From Schistocerca nitens (Eukaryota; Arthropoda; Insecta; Orthoptera; Acrididae), in assembly GCF_023898315.1 (NCBI RefSeq), contig NC_064616.1, positions 542,367,602-542,431,601 of the forward strand: a stretch of DNA of 64,000 nucleotides, written 5' to 3'. Shown here piece by piece: positions 12,013 through 21,654 of the stretch (positions within the stretch are counted from its first letter, which is position 1; the number at the start of each line of letters is the position of its first letter). The notes under the pieces were generated by a model. That model made no database searches. It was not told the DNA's origin and worked only from the letters and a program-made list of their open reading frames with translations. Both the position numbers and the translations under genes were made by a program.

Positions 12013-13221
12013 TAGTATGAACTTTAAGATGTGCTTCTAATCGAGTGTCTTGTTGATCTATTCATTCGTTAACTGATTGGATTTCATCTGTAAGCTTTTC
12101 ATAGGTGTCACTACACTGACATCTTAAAGCATTAATGTCATCTCTCAAGGGTTTGATACTGTCTGCGCATTGCCTGGCTGTAGCTTCAGTTTTATCGTGA
12201 AGACGTTTCTCACTGGACTCAATGTCTGTATCTACCTTTTTGAAACGGTTATCAGTCGTTTCTGTATACGATTTAAGCTCGCCACGTATGGTTGAAAATT
12301 GTTCATTGAGCTGAGTGGTCGTGTCGACTCCTATTTCTCGTAAACTCGAAAACTGTTCATTGAACTGAGTGGTGGTGTCAACAACTGGAAATTCTTGTAT
12401 AGTGGAAAATTGTTCAACATTTTTATTAAATCGTTAATTAAAATGATCAGTTTTTTATTCTGTTCAACAATCATTTGCATGAGAATTTGAAGCATCGCTT
12501 CCGTATTCTTTTCATATGATGCGTCGGATGTTACCTGTGTTGTGTTTTGTGGTGTAGAGACATGACCTACAACCATGGACGTCTCGTTTGTTGTATTATC
12601 TGCACAACTGCAGTTAATAAAATCAGACGATTTTCCAAGAACAGACTGAGCACTTTGCACTGTTTTTTCCTCTGACATACTACTGGCGATCACACCAAGT
12701 GTCTGAAAAGTAGGCAAATAAACGACCTCCGTATGTAAACAATCAAGTTCTGAATTGCGCACATCAGCCATGTGCAGATCAGCGGCATCCGTAATACCGG
12801 AATCTACCGTCTGATTACTAGTCAAAGTATTCGGTGAAATAATAGTGTCAGGAATTTGTTCATTATTTTTGAAAACTGAACTCATGTTTTCTGTGGTGCT
12901 TTGCAACTCTTGTGCCGCAAAATGGTCACTATCATAGTCAACATTGTTGTTAAAAAGTCGGAAAATCGTCTATTTAGGTGTCTCTAATTGTAAAATGACG
13001 CACCGTCACCTCGACACTTTTGCGCGGCATCGTAAATCAAAGACAGAGCACAAATCCACACACAAATGTTCAACACTCACTCAATGGAAAAAAAAAGAAC
13101 AAGGCGGAGCACAAGAATGCCGATGAACTGTAGAATAATTTTATACAAGGTAGTAAACTACGTAGTGCGAAAAAATCTAACTACTATTATTGCTACAGAG
13201 AGCTTAAGAGAACAGAATATA

Positions 13222-14643
13222 CACTCCTGGAAATGGAAAAAAGAACACATTGACACCGGTGTGTCGGACCCACCATACTTGCTCCGGACACTGCGAGAGG
13301 GCTGTACAAGCAATGATCACACGCACGGCACAGCGGACACACCAGAACCCGCGGTGTTGGCCGTCGAATGGCGCTAGCTGCGCAGCATTTGTGCACCGCC
13401 GCCGTCAGTGTCAGCCAGTTTGCCGTGGCATACAGAGCTCCATCGCAGTCTTTAACACTGGTAGCATGCCGCGACAGCGTGGACGTGAACCGTATGTGCA
13501 GTTGACGGACTTTGAGCGAGGGCGTATAGTAGGCATGCGGGAGGCCGGGTGGACGTACCGCCGAATTGCTCAACACGTGGGGCGTGAGGTCTCCACAGTA
13601 CATCGATGTTGTCGCCAGTGGTCGGCGGAAGGTGCACGTGCCCGTCGACCTGGGACCGGACCGCAGCGACGCACGGATGCACGCCAAGACCATAGGATCC
13701 TACGCAGTGCCGTAGGGGACCGCACCGCCACTTCCCAGCATATTAGGGACACTGTTGCTCCTGGGGTATCGGCGAGGACCATTCGCAACCGTCTCCATGA
13801 GGCTGGGCTACGGTCCCGCACACCGTTAGGCCGTCTTCCGCTCACGCCCCAACATCGTGCAGCCCGCCTCCAGTGGTGTCGCGACAGGCGTGAATGGAGG
13901 GACGAATGGAGACGTGTCGTCTTCAGCGATGAGATTCGCTTCTGCCTTGGTGCCAATGATGGTCGTATGCGTGTTTGGCGCCGTGCAGGTGAGCGCCACA
14001 ATCAGGACTGCATACGACCGAGGCACACAGGGCCAACACCCGGCATCATGGTGTGGGGAGCGATCTCCTACACTGGCCGTACACCACTGGTGATCGTCAA
14101 GGGGACACTGAATAGTGCACGGTACATCCAAGCCGTCATCGAACCCATCGTTCTACCATTCCTAGACCGGCAAGGGAACTTGCTGTTCCAACAGGACAAT
14201 GCACGTCCGCATGTATCCCGTGCCACCCAACGTGCTCTATAAGGTGTAAGTGAACTACCCTTGCCAGCAAGATCTCCGGATCTGTCCCCCATTGAGCATG
14301 TTTGGGACTGGATGAAGCGTCGTCTCACGCGGTCTGCACGTCCAGCACGAAGGCTGGTCCAACTGAGGCGCCAGGTGGAAATGGCATGGCAAGCCGTTCC
14401 ACAGGACTACATCCAGCATCTGTACGATCGTCTCCAGGGGAGAATAGCAGCCTGCATTGCTGCGAAAGGTGGATATACACTGTACTAGTGCCGACATTGT
14501 GCATGCTCTGTTGCCTGTGTCTATGTGCCTGTGGTTCTGTCTGTGTGATCATGTGATGTATCTGACCCCAGGAATGTGTCAATAAAGTTTCCCCTTCCTG
14601 GGACAATGAATTCACGGTGTTCTTATTTCAATTTCCAGGAGTG
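13222..14643 (+). mobile_element. full-length Tc1-like DNA transposon, copy 1
   Basis: A 1,422-bp element with terminal inverted repeats of about 27 bp: left CACTCCTGGAAATGGAAAAA and right the reverse complement of CACTCCTGGAAATTGAAATA. It is flanked by the TA duplication (13220-13221 and 14644-14645) expected of Tc1/mariner. It holds one disrupted transposase gene and an AATAAA about 60 bp before the right end. A near-identical copy lies at 58263-59683 with different flanks, so the two are separate insertions. Confidence 0.95.
13466..14488 (+). pseudogene. Tc1-like transposase with one internal stop (copy 1)
   Basis: DDE transposase that would cut and paste its own element by binding the terminal repeats. 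Numbering from the ATG at 13466 (MPRQRGREPY), helix-turn-helix domains occupy about residues 10-120 (GRIVGMREAGWTYRRIAQHV; later ISARTIRNRL-like). Catalytic residues are D155 (VVFSDE), D244 (FQQDNARPH) and E277 (SPDLSPIEHVWD). The frame is open over 340 codons except for TAA at codon 259 (14240-14242), between D244 and E277. Residue 266 is Leu (TTG) where the family usually has Trp (LPWPARSPD). Both changes also occur in copy 2. The truncated product would lack the third catalytic residue and should be inactive. Confidence 0.93.
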
Positions 14644-14645
14644 TA

Positions 14646-15704
14646 TTTATCTGACTATTTTAATATCAAAGATTCCACAAAGCGAACGACTGGGAGAGCT
14701 GTCACCAAGCTTAACGTTCTTTTATAATAATGAAATAATAAACTTAACGATTACATTGAAGGAAGTCAGATCGTTGGAATGGATATAGAACTCGAATTGT
14801 CGTGTTGCGGGGTGTTACTGCAGGTGGTGTAAGTGCTCGGTGTTATTGTTAGCAGAACTTTACACGAATCGATTGGGCAATGCCACTCCCTGTACCAATA
14901 ATGAAATACAGTCACTCCAAAATACATTCAGCCCCTTAGGCACTGAATCACCTGGCCCTATTCAAAACTGACAACTTTGCCTCTCTCCACATAACAAGTA
15001 AATTAAATTGTCTTACCTCTAAAGCTGCAACCGTGGAACGCGCTATATTCTTGTCTCTCACAAAAATATGAATGCCACCTAAAGTAAAATTTTGTGTCAA
15101 CCGATTCCCTGTTGTATACCTACCATATTCTTGTAAGGTTACTGTCCCACAAATTTGTTTAATATGCGAAGTGACATGGAAGACTTAGCCAGAACTGTTA
15201 CGGGAAAGTACAATGTGTTTTTTGTCGAAATAGGATATATAACGATATTGTGAACAACTCTACAGTAACCGTATCCCCGAATCTTTACAGAACTGATCTC
15301 CTACCTCCCCCTCCCTACTCCTCCCAAGAAAAAGCTTCAGGTGCCGCATTACTTTACAGGTCAGTTAATCTCTTTTGTATTTAACATTAGGCATGCAATC
15401 AGGAAGCAGACAGAAAGGTTTGAAAGTCTGTTAAAAGTTTTTTTGGAAGTCGCTAACTACTCTCATTAAGAAACACTAAAAGAATATGGCTTGGGTAATG
15501 TGCACCCCATTTTAAGCGAAAGAGTCTCTATGTTTATGGCGTCATATCTCCTGAAATATGTGTTGTATAATGACATCAATGAACAGATACCTTTAGTGAT
15601 ATCTGTAGGTACTCCGTCTACGAAGTATTATGCGAATAGAATGAGTAGGATACAAGTAACAAATTAAAACGCAATGTCATGAAACTCAGTCTCTGAGAGG
15701 AGAG
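14646..15704. other. unassigned spacer
   Basis: No clear feature. Around 15170-15240 a frame with YNVFFVEIG loosely resembles the FN.FF..IG stretch upstream of LINE reverse transcriptases, which would fit the LINE 3' end downstream at 15838, but it is too weak to call. Confidence 0.3.
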
Positions 15705-15785
15705 AATCTCTGACCAGGCCAAGAATCCAACTTGGGACTACCACATGGCAGTCCGATGCACTAACCACTCAGTTAGTGGGCCAGA
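15705..15785 (-). repeat. tRNA-like sequence (SINE head or tRNA pseudogene)
   Basis: The minus strand has an A-box-like ACTGAGTGGTTAGTGCA and a B-box-like GTTGGATTCT at tRNA-like spacing. The B box deviates from GGTTCGANNCC and no good acceptor stem closes, so this is not a functional tRNA. A tRNA-derived SINE head is the likeliest origin. Confidence 0.45.
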
Positions 15786-15837
15786 TATTTTCCGTGTATA
15801 CGTTCAGTTGTCTTACGCGCTGCTAGGTTCGTAATAG

Positions 15838-16150
15838 GTCGTCATACCCCATACGAAAGTGTAACAGAAATGCTCGGAAAATGGAAATCAGACCCGTTGA
15901 AAGAAAGCAGTCGTAGTTCCCGAGAAACCGTATCGGGTAAAATTAGACAGCCAGTATTCGAAACCGACTGTGAGACCACTTCGCTGCCATCGACGTATAT
16001 CTCGAGTAGGGATCATGAGGATAATGTACGAGAGATTAGGGAAGACATTTTTCCCGTTTAATATGCGATTGAAATGTGATAGAAAATCCGTAATACTGGC
16101 AAGATGCACTCTCCAGCACGCACTGTGTAGTAGTTTGCAGAATATACTTG
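15838..16150 (+). pseudogene. LINE C-terminal and 3' fragment
   Basis: Translation gives MLGKWKSDPLKESSRSSRET and then SRDHEDNVREIREDIFPV, a pattern I recognise from the C-terminal end of insect Jockey-like LINE ORF2. The analogous part of the LINE at 945-3350 reads NDHHNKIREIRARTERYDG. No reverse transcriptase remains upstream. Confidence 0.5.
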
Positions 16151-16656
16151 GTGTTTCAGGTGGAATAGTAAATATTTCATGAGTTGGTTGTCTCGATAAA
16201 TTGGAAATGGAGTATTCCAGATCAACTTTGTCCATTGTTATTGGTTACAGAGTAAACTTTCATATCCTTTCTTGGTACTCCAGTTGTAGTAGCTTTATTT
16301 ATCGACAGTCATTTTTATCTTGAAGCTCTACTTACAAAACTGAGCTTGTCTTTATGTTATTAAAAGCATGTAGCGTTTAAGAATTATCCTACTATTTTCA
16401 TTTCCTTGAAGCGGAGGTCTCATGTTATTGAATGAAATTCCTTTGGTTGCTAGAATGGGTACGTTCTTCCAGCACGACTGGACCCCTACACAATGTAGCT
16501 GTCAGATGACACAACCCCTAAAATTAACTTTCGGCGGAAGATGGCTTGGCAGAAATGTTCACCCTTCTTGGCGACTAAAGCCCCAGACCTCATGCTTTCA
16601 TAACTTTGCATGTGAGAGGTTGAAATTCGAAGCAGGAAAGTAGACGCAGGTGACAA
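16151..16656. other. unassigned spacer
   Basis: No recognised gene or repeat. Confidence 0.4.

Positions 16657-16704
<48 letters not shown>
16657..16704. repeat. compound microsatellite (AT)n(GT)n
   Basis: About 11 AT units run directly into about 12 GT units, abutting the left terminal repeat of the mariner-like element. A TA-rich site is a natural target for this class. Confidence 0.97.
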
Positions 16705-18566
16705 TTCGTTAATCGTGATCGGACCAAATATCTTACGAAATAAGCGTCAAACGAAAAAGAACGAAACTTGTCTAGCTTAAAGGGGGAAACCAGATGGCGC
16801 TATGGTTGGCCCGCTAGATGGCGCTGCCATAGGTCAAACAGATATCAACCGCGTCTTTTTAAAATAGGAACTCCCATTTTTTAATACGGAAAGAAATATG
16901 AATGTTGTAGTTGGACCACTTTCTTCGCTTTGTGATAGATGGAGCTGTAATAGTCACAAACAAATGGCTCACAATTTTAGACGAAGAGTTTGTAACAAGT
17001 AGGTTTTTTAAATTAAAATACAGAACGAAGGTACGTTTGAACATTTTATTTCGGTTGTTGCAATGTGATACATGTACCTCTGTGAACTTATCATATCTGA
17101 GAACGCATTCTGTTACAGCGTGATTACCTGTAAATAACACACTAATGCAATAAATGCTAAAAATGATGTCCGTCAACCTCAATGTATGTGGCAATACGTG
17201 TATCGACATTCCCCTCAACAGCAAGTTGTTCGCCTTCCGTAATGTTCGCACATGCATTGACAATGCGCTGACGCATGTTGTCAGGCGTTGTATTTGGATC
17301 ACGATGGCAAATATCCTTCAACTTTCCCCGCAGAAAGATATCCGGTGACGTCAGATCCGGTGAACGTGCGGGCCATGCTATGGCGCTTCGACGACCAATC
17401 CACCAGTCATGAAATATGCTATTCAATACCGCTTCAACTGCACGCGAGCTATGTGCCGGACATCCATTATGTTGGCAGTAAATCGCCATTGTCATGCAGT
17501 GAATTATCTTCTAGTAACATTGGTAGAACGTAACGTAGAATATCAGCATACATTGCACCATTTAGATCGCCATTGATAAAATGGGGGCCATTTAACCTTC
17601 CTCCCATAATGCCGCACCATACATCGACCCGCCAAGGTCGCTGATGTTCCACTTGTCGCCGCCATCGTTGATTTTCCGTTGCCCAATAGTGCATATCATG
17701 CCGGTTTACGTTACCGCTGTTGGTGAGAGACGCTTCGTCGCTAAATAGAACTCTTGCAAAAAATCTGTCATCGTCCCGTGATTTCTCTTGTGCCCAGTGG
17801 CAGAAGTGTACACAACGTTCAAAGTCGCCGCCATGCACTTCCTGGTGCATAGAAATATGGTACGGGTGCAATCGATGTTGATGTAGCATTGTGAACATCG
17901 AAGTTTTTAAGATTCCCGATTCTCGTGCAATTTGAGTGCTACTGATGTGCGGATTAGCTACGACAGCAGCTTAAGCACCTACTTTGGCATCATCATGTAT
18001 TGCATGTCATGGTTGACGTTCCACATGTGGCTGAACACTTCCTGTTTCCTTATATAACGTAACTATCCGGCGAACGGTACGGACACTTGGATGATGTCGT
18101 CCATGATACCGAGCAGCATATATAGCAGACGCCCGTTGGGCATTTTCATCACCATAGCCATACATCAACACGATATCGACATTTTCCGAAATTGGTAAAC
18201 GGCTCATTTTAATGCGGGTAATGTATCACGAAGCAAATACCGTCCTCATTGGCGGATTGTTACGTGATACCACATACTTATACGTTTGTTACTATTACAG
18301 CGCCATCTATCACAAAACGAAAAAAGTGGTCCAACTAAAACATTCATATTTCTTAACGTACTACACGAATATATAAAAAGTTCCTACTTAAAAAAAACGC
18401 AATTGATATCCGTTCGACCTATGGCAGCGCCATCTAGGGGGCCAACCATAGCGCCATCTGGTTTCCCCCTTGAAGCTAGACGAGTTTCGTTCTTTGTAGT
18501 TTTTTCGTTTGATGCTTATTTCGTGAGATATTGGGCAGTTGGCCTGGTAACCATCAATGGACCACT
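16705..18566 (-). mobile_element. mariner-like element with long TIRs (DD41D type)
   Basis: Two inverted repeats of roughly 230 bp (about 16725-16955 and 18290-18530) bracket a minus-strand transposase. Paired landmarks are AAAGGGGGAAACCAGATGGC at left and its near-perfect reverse complement at 18450-18475. Each TIR contains the core AGATGGCGCT twice plus a degenerate third copy. Both ends abut TA-rich sequence, fitting TA targeting. Exact termini are uncertain because the left side merges with a microsatellite. Confidence 0.85.
17157..18207 (-). pseudogene. mariner-like (DD41D) transposase, disrupted
   Basis: The transposase is read from ATG at 18207 (MSRLPISENVDIVLMYGYGD, N-terminal DNA-binding region). 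It has stops near 18007 and 17970, then reopens at 17898 with LFSDEASLTNSG holding the first catalytic Asp and MHYWATENQRW downstream. A frameshift near 17470 leads to YCQHNGCPAHSSRAVEAVL and WPARSPDLTSPDIFLRG. Exactly 41 residues separate the N of QHNGCPAH from the last D of TSPD, the DD41D spacing. The second catalytic position is Asn (codon AAT at 17466-17468, minus strand) where Asp is expected. With two stops, a frameshift and a catalytic change the enzyme is dead. Confidence 0.85.
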
Positions 18567-18915
18567 ATATATATAATACTTATGGACTCTTCCTGGAACC
18601 CCCTGTATACGTAGATGTACATCCTAATTCTAGGTCGCCCAATTGTTATCCACAGTTCACGTGCCTGGTCAAGAAATCTCCAAGGAGCCACATTCCATAG
18701 TGTCACACATGTGCTGCGTAACATTTTAGGCATAGGGTATATTCTCTTAAGGGTGAATGTGGGAAAGGGGGTTCAGAGAACTTCCTTGCTGAAGTTAGAT
18801 GTTATCCGTTGAATACCGCTGCTTTTCGAAAACAGGCCCACGATCGAGTGGTAGGTTACTTCGGCGTTTTCTTGTGACAGACGGTTACCATTCAAAACCC
18901 TCACAAACAAATCTT
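18567..18915. other. unassigned spacer
   Basis: No recognised feature. Confidence 0.4.
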
Positions 18916-20054
18916 CCACCCAAGATTAGTACGTCTAGTACCTATCTGAACTATCCCCTGTGGACAAACAGAATTCATTACCTGTTGTGGTTTCCGTTGT
19001 ATTAGTACACTACTATTGGCGCTTCAATCACATACCACGACTTATCTGTCTGTACGGATTTTTCTGTGATGTTACTCCTGAGTTCATTCTGATGCCTGCA
19101 TCCTGTGAATTACCAGAAGCGAACGCTCACATGTGCAACAGTGGTGTCTGAATCACGTCAAGATGTAGCTGTTCTGTATGGTAATCTGCTCTGTGGTTAA
19201 TGTTCCTTAGCGTACACTGAGGCGTGAATTTTTTCGTTGTAACCCGTCTGCTATAACACGCCGCGAGAGACGACAGCGACCCTGTTAATAACATGATACC
19301 GCTTTTAATTATGATATTGGCTATTCTTCCCGAACTGTAGTACCAGTAATTCACGTTTAATAAAATGGACATCATAACATTAGTGCCTACAAGGGATCAC
19401 GTGTGGGTGTCCCATCTATAAATTACCCATTATTTGGCAGCGATAAAACGTAGTTATATCGAGCTCAGTTCCGATGCCGATGGTCAGTATAAGACCCAGT
19501 CACATCTCAATTCACACGGCACGCCCAATTATTCGGCTATCCTCTCACCATTACCACTACCCCTCTCTGCCTCCAACACTGTGGCTATGTCTGATTCAAA
19601 TTACCGTTGCTTTAGTTCGAACTATATAGACCTGATGAAATCAAAAATTTTACGTTCAGTTTAAGTACAACGAGTAATAAAAGCAATATTTTGTATTTTA
19701 GGACGTTATCTTCCAGCCCTTTCACTTACGTGAAGAATGAGAAGCAAATGAAATAACTCAACATCGCAACGCAGTGTGGAGGTCACCGTAATGTACATTT
19801 TGGATATAAATCATAGTTAACTGTTTCAAATTTGCTCTCAATATTCAGGAGACATACAGAGAAGGCTTTTCGTGCATTACCTCACATAGTCTCAATTGTC
19901 GTAGTTGCCTGAGACATCAAACTGTATATTATTGTTAGTCTTACGTCTTGTCAATCTCATTTTGTGGGAATGCTGCTTCACTGAAAACTAGTGAATTAGT
20001 AATATTCCATTATTAGATTGGTGTTAGGAGAGACTGAAGTGACGACTAAATATT

Positions 20055-21245
20055 TGTAATGTCGCGAAATAGTAAAGAGTTGGAAACGCGGAATATTGTC
20101 AAAGTTTCGTTGCCTGCCGAGAGCCAGAGGCAGTAGGTTAGGCAGGAGCTATGAGGATTGCACATGTATGGAATGTGTCGTCACGCAGGGGCAATGGCCT
20201 GGTTACACACAGCAGGCGAGAGAGAACTGTTTAGCATACGGGTTTGTGTTAGACGGAGTCTTTCGTAGAGTGCAAGACAGAGGTATAGCGTCAGCTGTAC
20301 TGCTTTTCACAACTTCGCGTAAGTCTGTCGCAACAACACGTAACTCTGTCGCAAGAACACCTAAGTGGCGAGTACGACAGATGAATCAGCAGTATAAGCG
20401 GAACGAATGCGTTCATTACAAACGAGTATGACGTCAGGACGTCGCCCGTGCTTCCTTTAAATACGACAGCTTTGATAGCAACAAAGGACTCGCACTCGCA
20501 GATATACTTGCAGTTAGATGTGTACTGGGTCGCTGTGTAGCGCTCAGCTCGGTGATCGACATGTTAATCTTTATCAAGGAAATGTTGCAGTAAGGGCGGC
20601 CCATCCAGCAGAAGACGTGAGGGGACAGTACCAGCTCTGGTCCTCTCTGCTGCCGCTGTCAATCATCAACCCAGGATTAGCAGACATCGCGGCAGACTTT
20701 CTCGCCGCCAATGCTGACATCAGTGAGCCGTCGTCGAGATCGTGCGGGGCCTAGGCCCTGTGCATCCGCCGTCACAACCGGGTGAGCCGAAGACGCTGGG
20801 GGATTGCAGGCCGTTCCGCCCGTCCACCGCGAACGAGCCACCAGGAGGAGCAGGGAAGAAGACGGCGTGGGATAGAGTACACTCCGCACTACGAGAACGC
20901 TTCGGGTGCCGACAGCGCCGGGGACTCCAACCCGGAGCCTCTTGTTGTCCGCAGCTGAGCCGCCGCCCAGCCGGGCGCCGCCACCCACGCGCGGCCGAAG
21001 TAAGGACATTCCTCCGCTACGTCACAGTACACGGCGCTGCGTTAGCAAGACTGTGCGGCCCGGATCTGGTGTCATCGCTACGAGTCAGCGAGGACTCTGC
21101 AGGAATAAAGGTTTTATGAATTAATAATGTTTCTTTTGCGTTTCTGACGCTTCTACAGCCATTTCCTAGCATCCTGACAACTGGAGAGGTCACCGCTCTG
21201 CCATCCAGTCCACCGTAGGCGACCGGGACCACTGGGGCGCCTGCA
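20055..21245 (+). mobile_element. solo LTR (putative), 1,191 bp
   Basis: An insertion starting TGTAATGTCG and ending CGCCTGCA, so it has TG...CA ends, flanked by the 4-bp duplication TATT (20051-20054 and 21246-21249). The paralogous repeat at 31910-33260 lacks it and serves as the empty site. Inside are a CRE TGACGTCA (20429), a TATA-like TTTAAATA (20456) and AATAAA (about 21103) in the order expected for U3-R-U5. No internal retrotransposon genes flank it. Orientation is inferred from the order of promoter and polyadenylation signals. A 4-bp duplication fits Ty3/gypsy-type integration. Confidence 0.75.
20429..20463 (+). promoter_or_regulatory. CRE plus TATA-like box in the solo LTR
   Basis: The palindromic CRE TGACGTCA lies 19 bp upstream of TTTAAATA, a plausible LTR core promoter. 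The longer string GTATGACGTCAG also occurs twice in the tandem module at 33266-33419. Confidence 0.5.
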
Positions 21246-21654
21246 TATTATAGACATTTATTTTATCCAGTATTGGTTGCTGTTACCGCTGATGAAGTTT
21301 TATACAACTTGTTTATAATGGATTAGTGACCCACTGTTGAAGTTTATGACTATGTGGAGAAACGAAGTTAGTAATAACAAACACAGTTTCTACCCAACGC
21401 AAGACCGGGGTGAAGTCATCGTAAAGCAGTTCCGATAAGGCAGCCGCGGGAATTGTCTACCTCCTGTTGTCTCCAGCTTCTCTGGTACCGACAAGGCAGA
21501 CGGACGAAGACGAGTGTCTCAACCAGTGAGGTGTCCCTATTCCCCCACTTTACACAGTGGGCGGAACAGGGGGTGGTGTGGATGAAGCTTACAGCTGTTG
21601 ACCTTCTGAGATGTCATGTTCTTCTAACATCTAGCATGGTCCCGGCCATTAGGC

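Larger units (their letters stand above)
9800..12906 (-). pseudogene. retrotransposon gag-like polyprotein, disrupted
   Basis: A minus-strand coding remnant read from 12906 down to about 9800. It opens with a Ser/Thr/Asn-rich block (12331-12906) ending in a leucine-rich stretch. Next comes a coiled-coil-like block near 12060-12300 (DTDIESSEKRLHDKTEATAR). The block at 10534-11118 is Gln-rich and then carries FKIFRNNRANMHPLDLVQQF and LEFICSFLEGEPSMRMRPV, resembling gag capsid regions of insect LTR retrotransposons. The last part (about 9917-10290) is Asn/Gln-rich in the frame containing HNTNQGNHSFGYNEQ. Multiple stops and frame changes break it, and SINEs at 11600-12012 interrupt it. No polymerase follows. 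Gag identity is inferred from composition and motif style. Confidence 0.55.
18920..21650. repeat. long repeat A (paralogue of 31910-33260), split by an LTR-like insertion
   Basis: Sequence at 18920-20054 plus 21246-21650 is collinear with 31910-33260. Paired landmarks are ATTACCTGTTGTGGTTTCCG / ATTACCTGTTGTGATTTTCA, CAGTTTAAGTACAACGAGT / CAATTTAAGTACAATGAGT, and CACAGTGGGCGGAACAGGG / TACAGTGGGCGGAACAGGG. The copies are clearly diverged, so the duplication is old or both are members of one interspersed repeat family. No coding domain is recognisable in either. The interruption at 20055-21245 is absent from the other copy. Confidence 0.8.

Noticed and set aside
13570-14001. Long minus-strand open frames over the Tc1-like copies (also 58611-59042, 13193-13693, 58201-58728)
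   Set aside because: They are antisense to a well-supported transposase, recur only because both copies are near-identical, and are Arg/Ser/Pro-rich as expected of antisense frames in GC-rich coding DNA.
20742-21119. 125-codon open frame inside the solo LTR
   Set aside because: GC-rich non-coding sequence between LTR promoter and polyadenylation signal. Overlapping frames on both strands are equally long and none has a domain.
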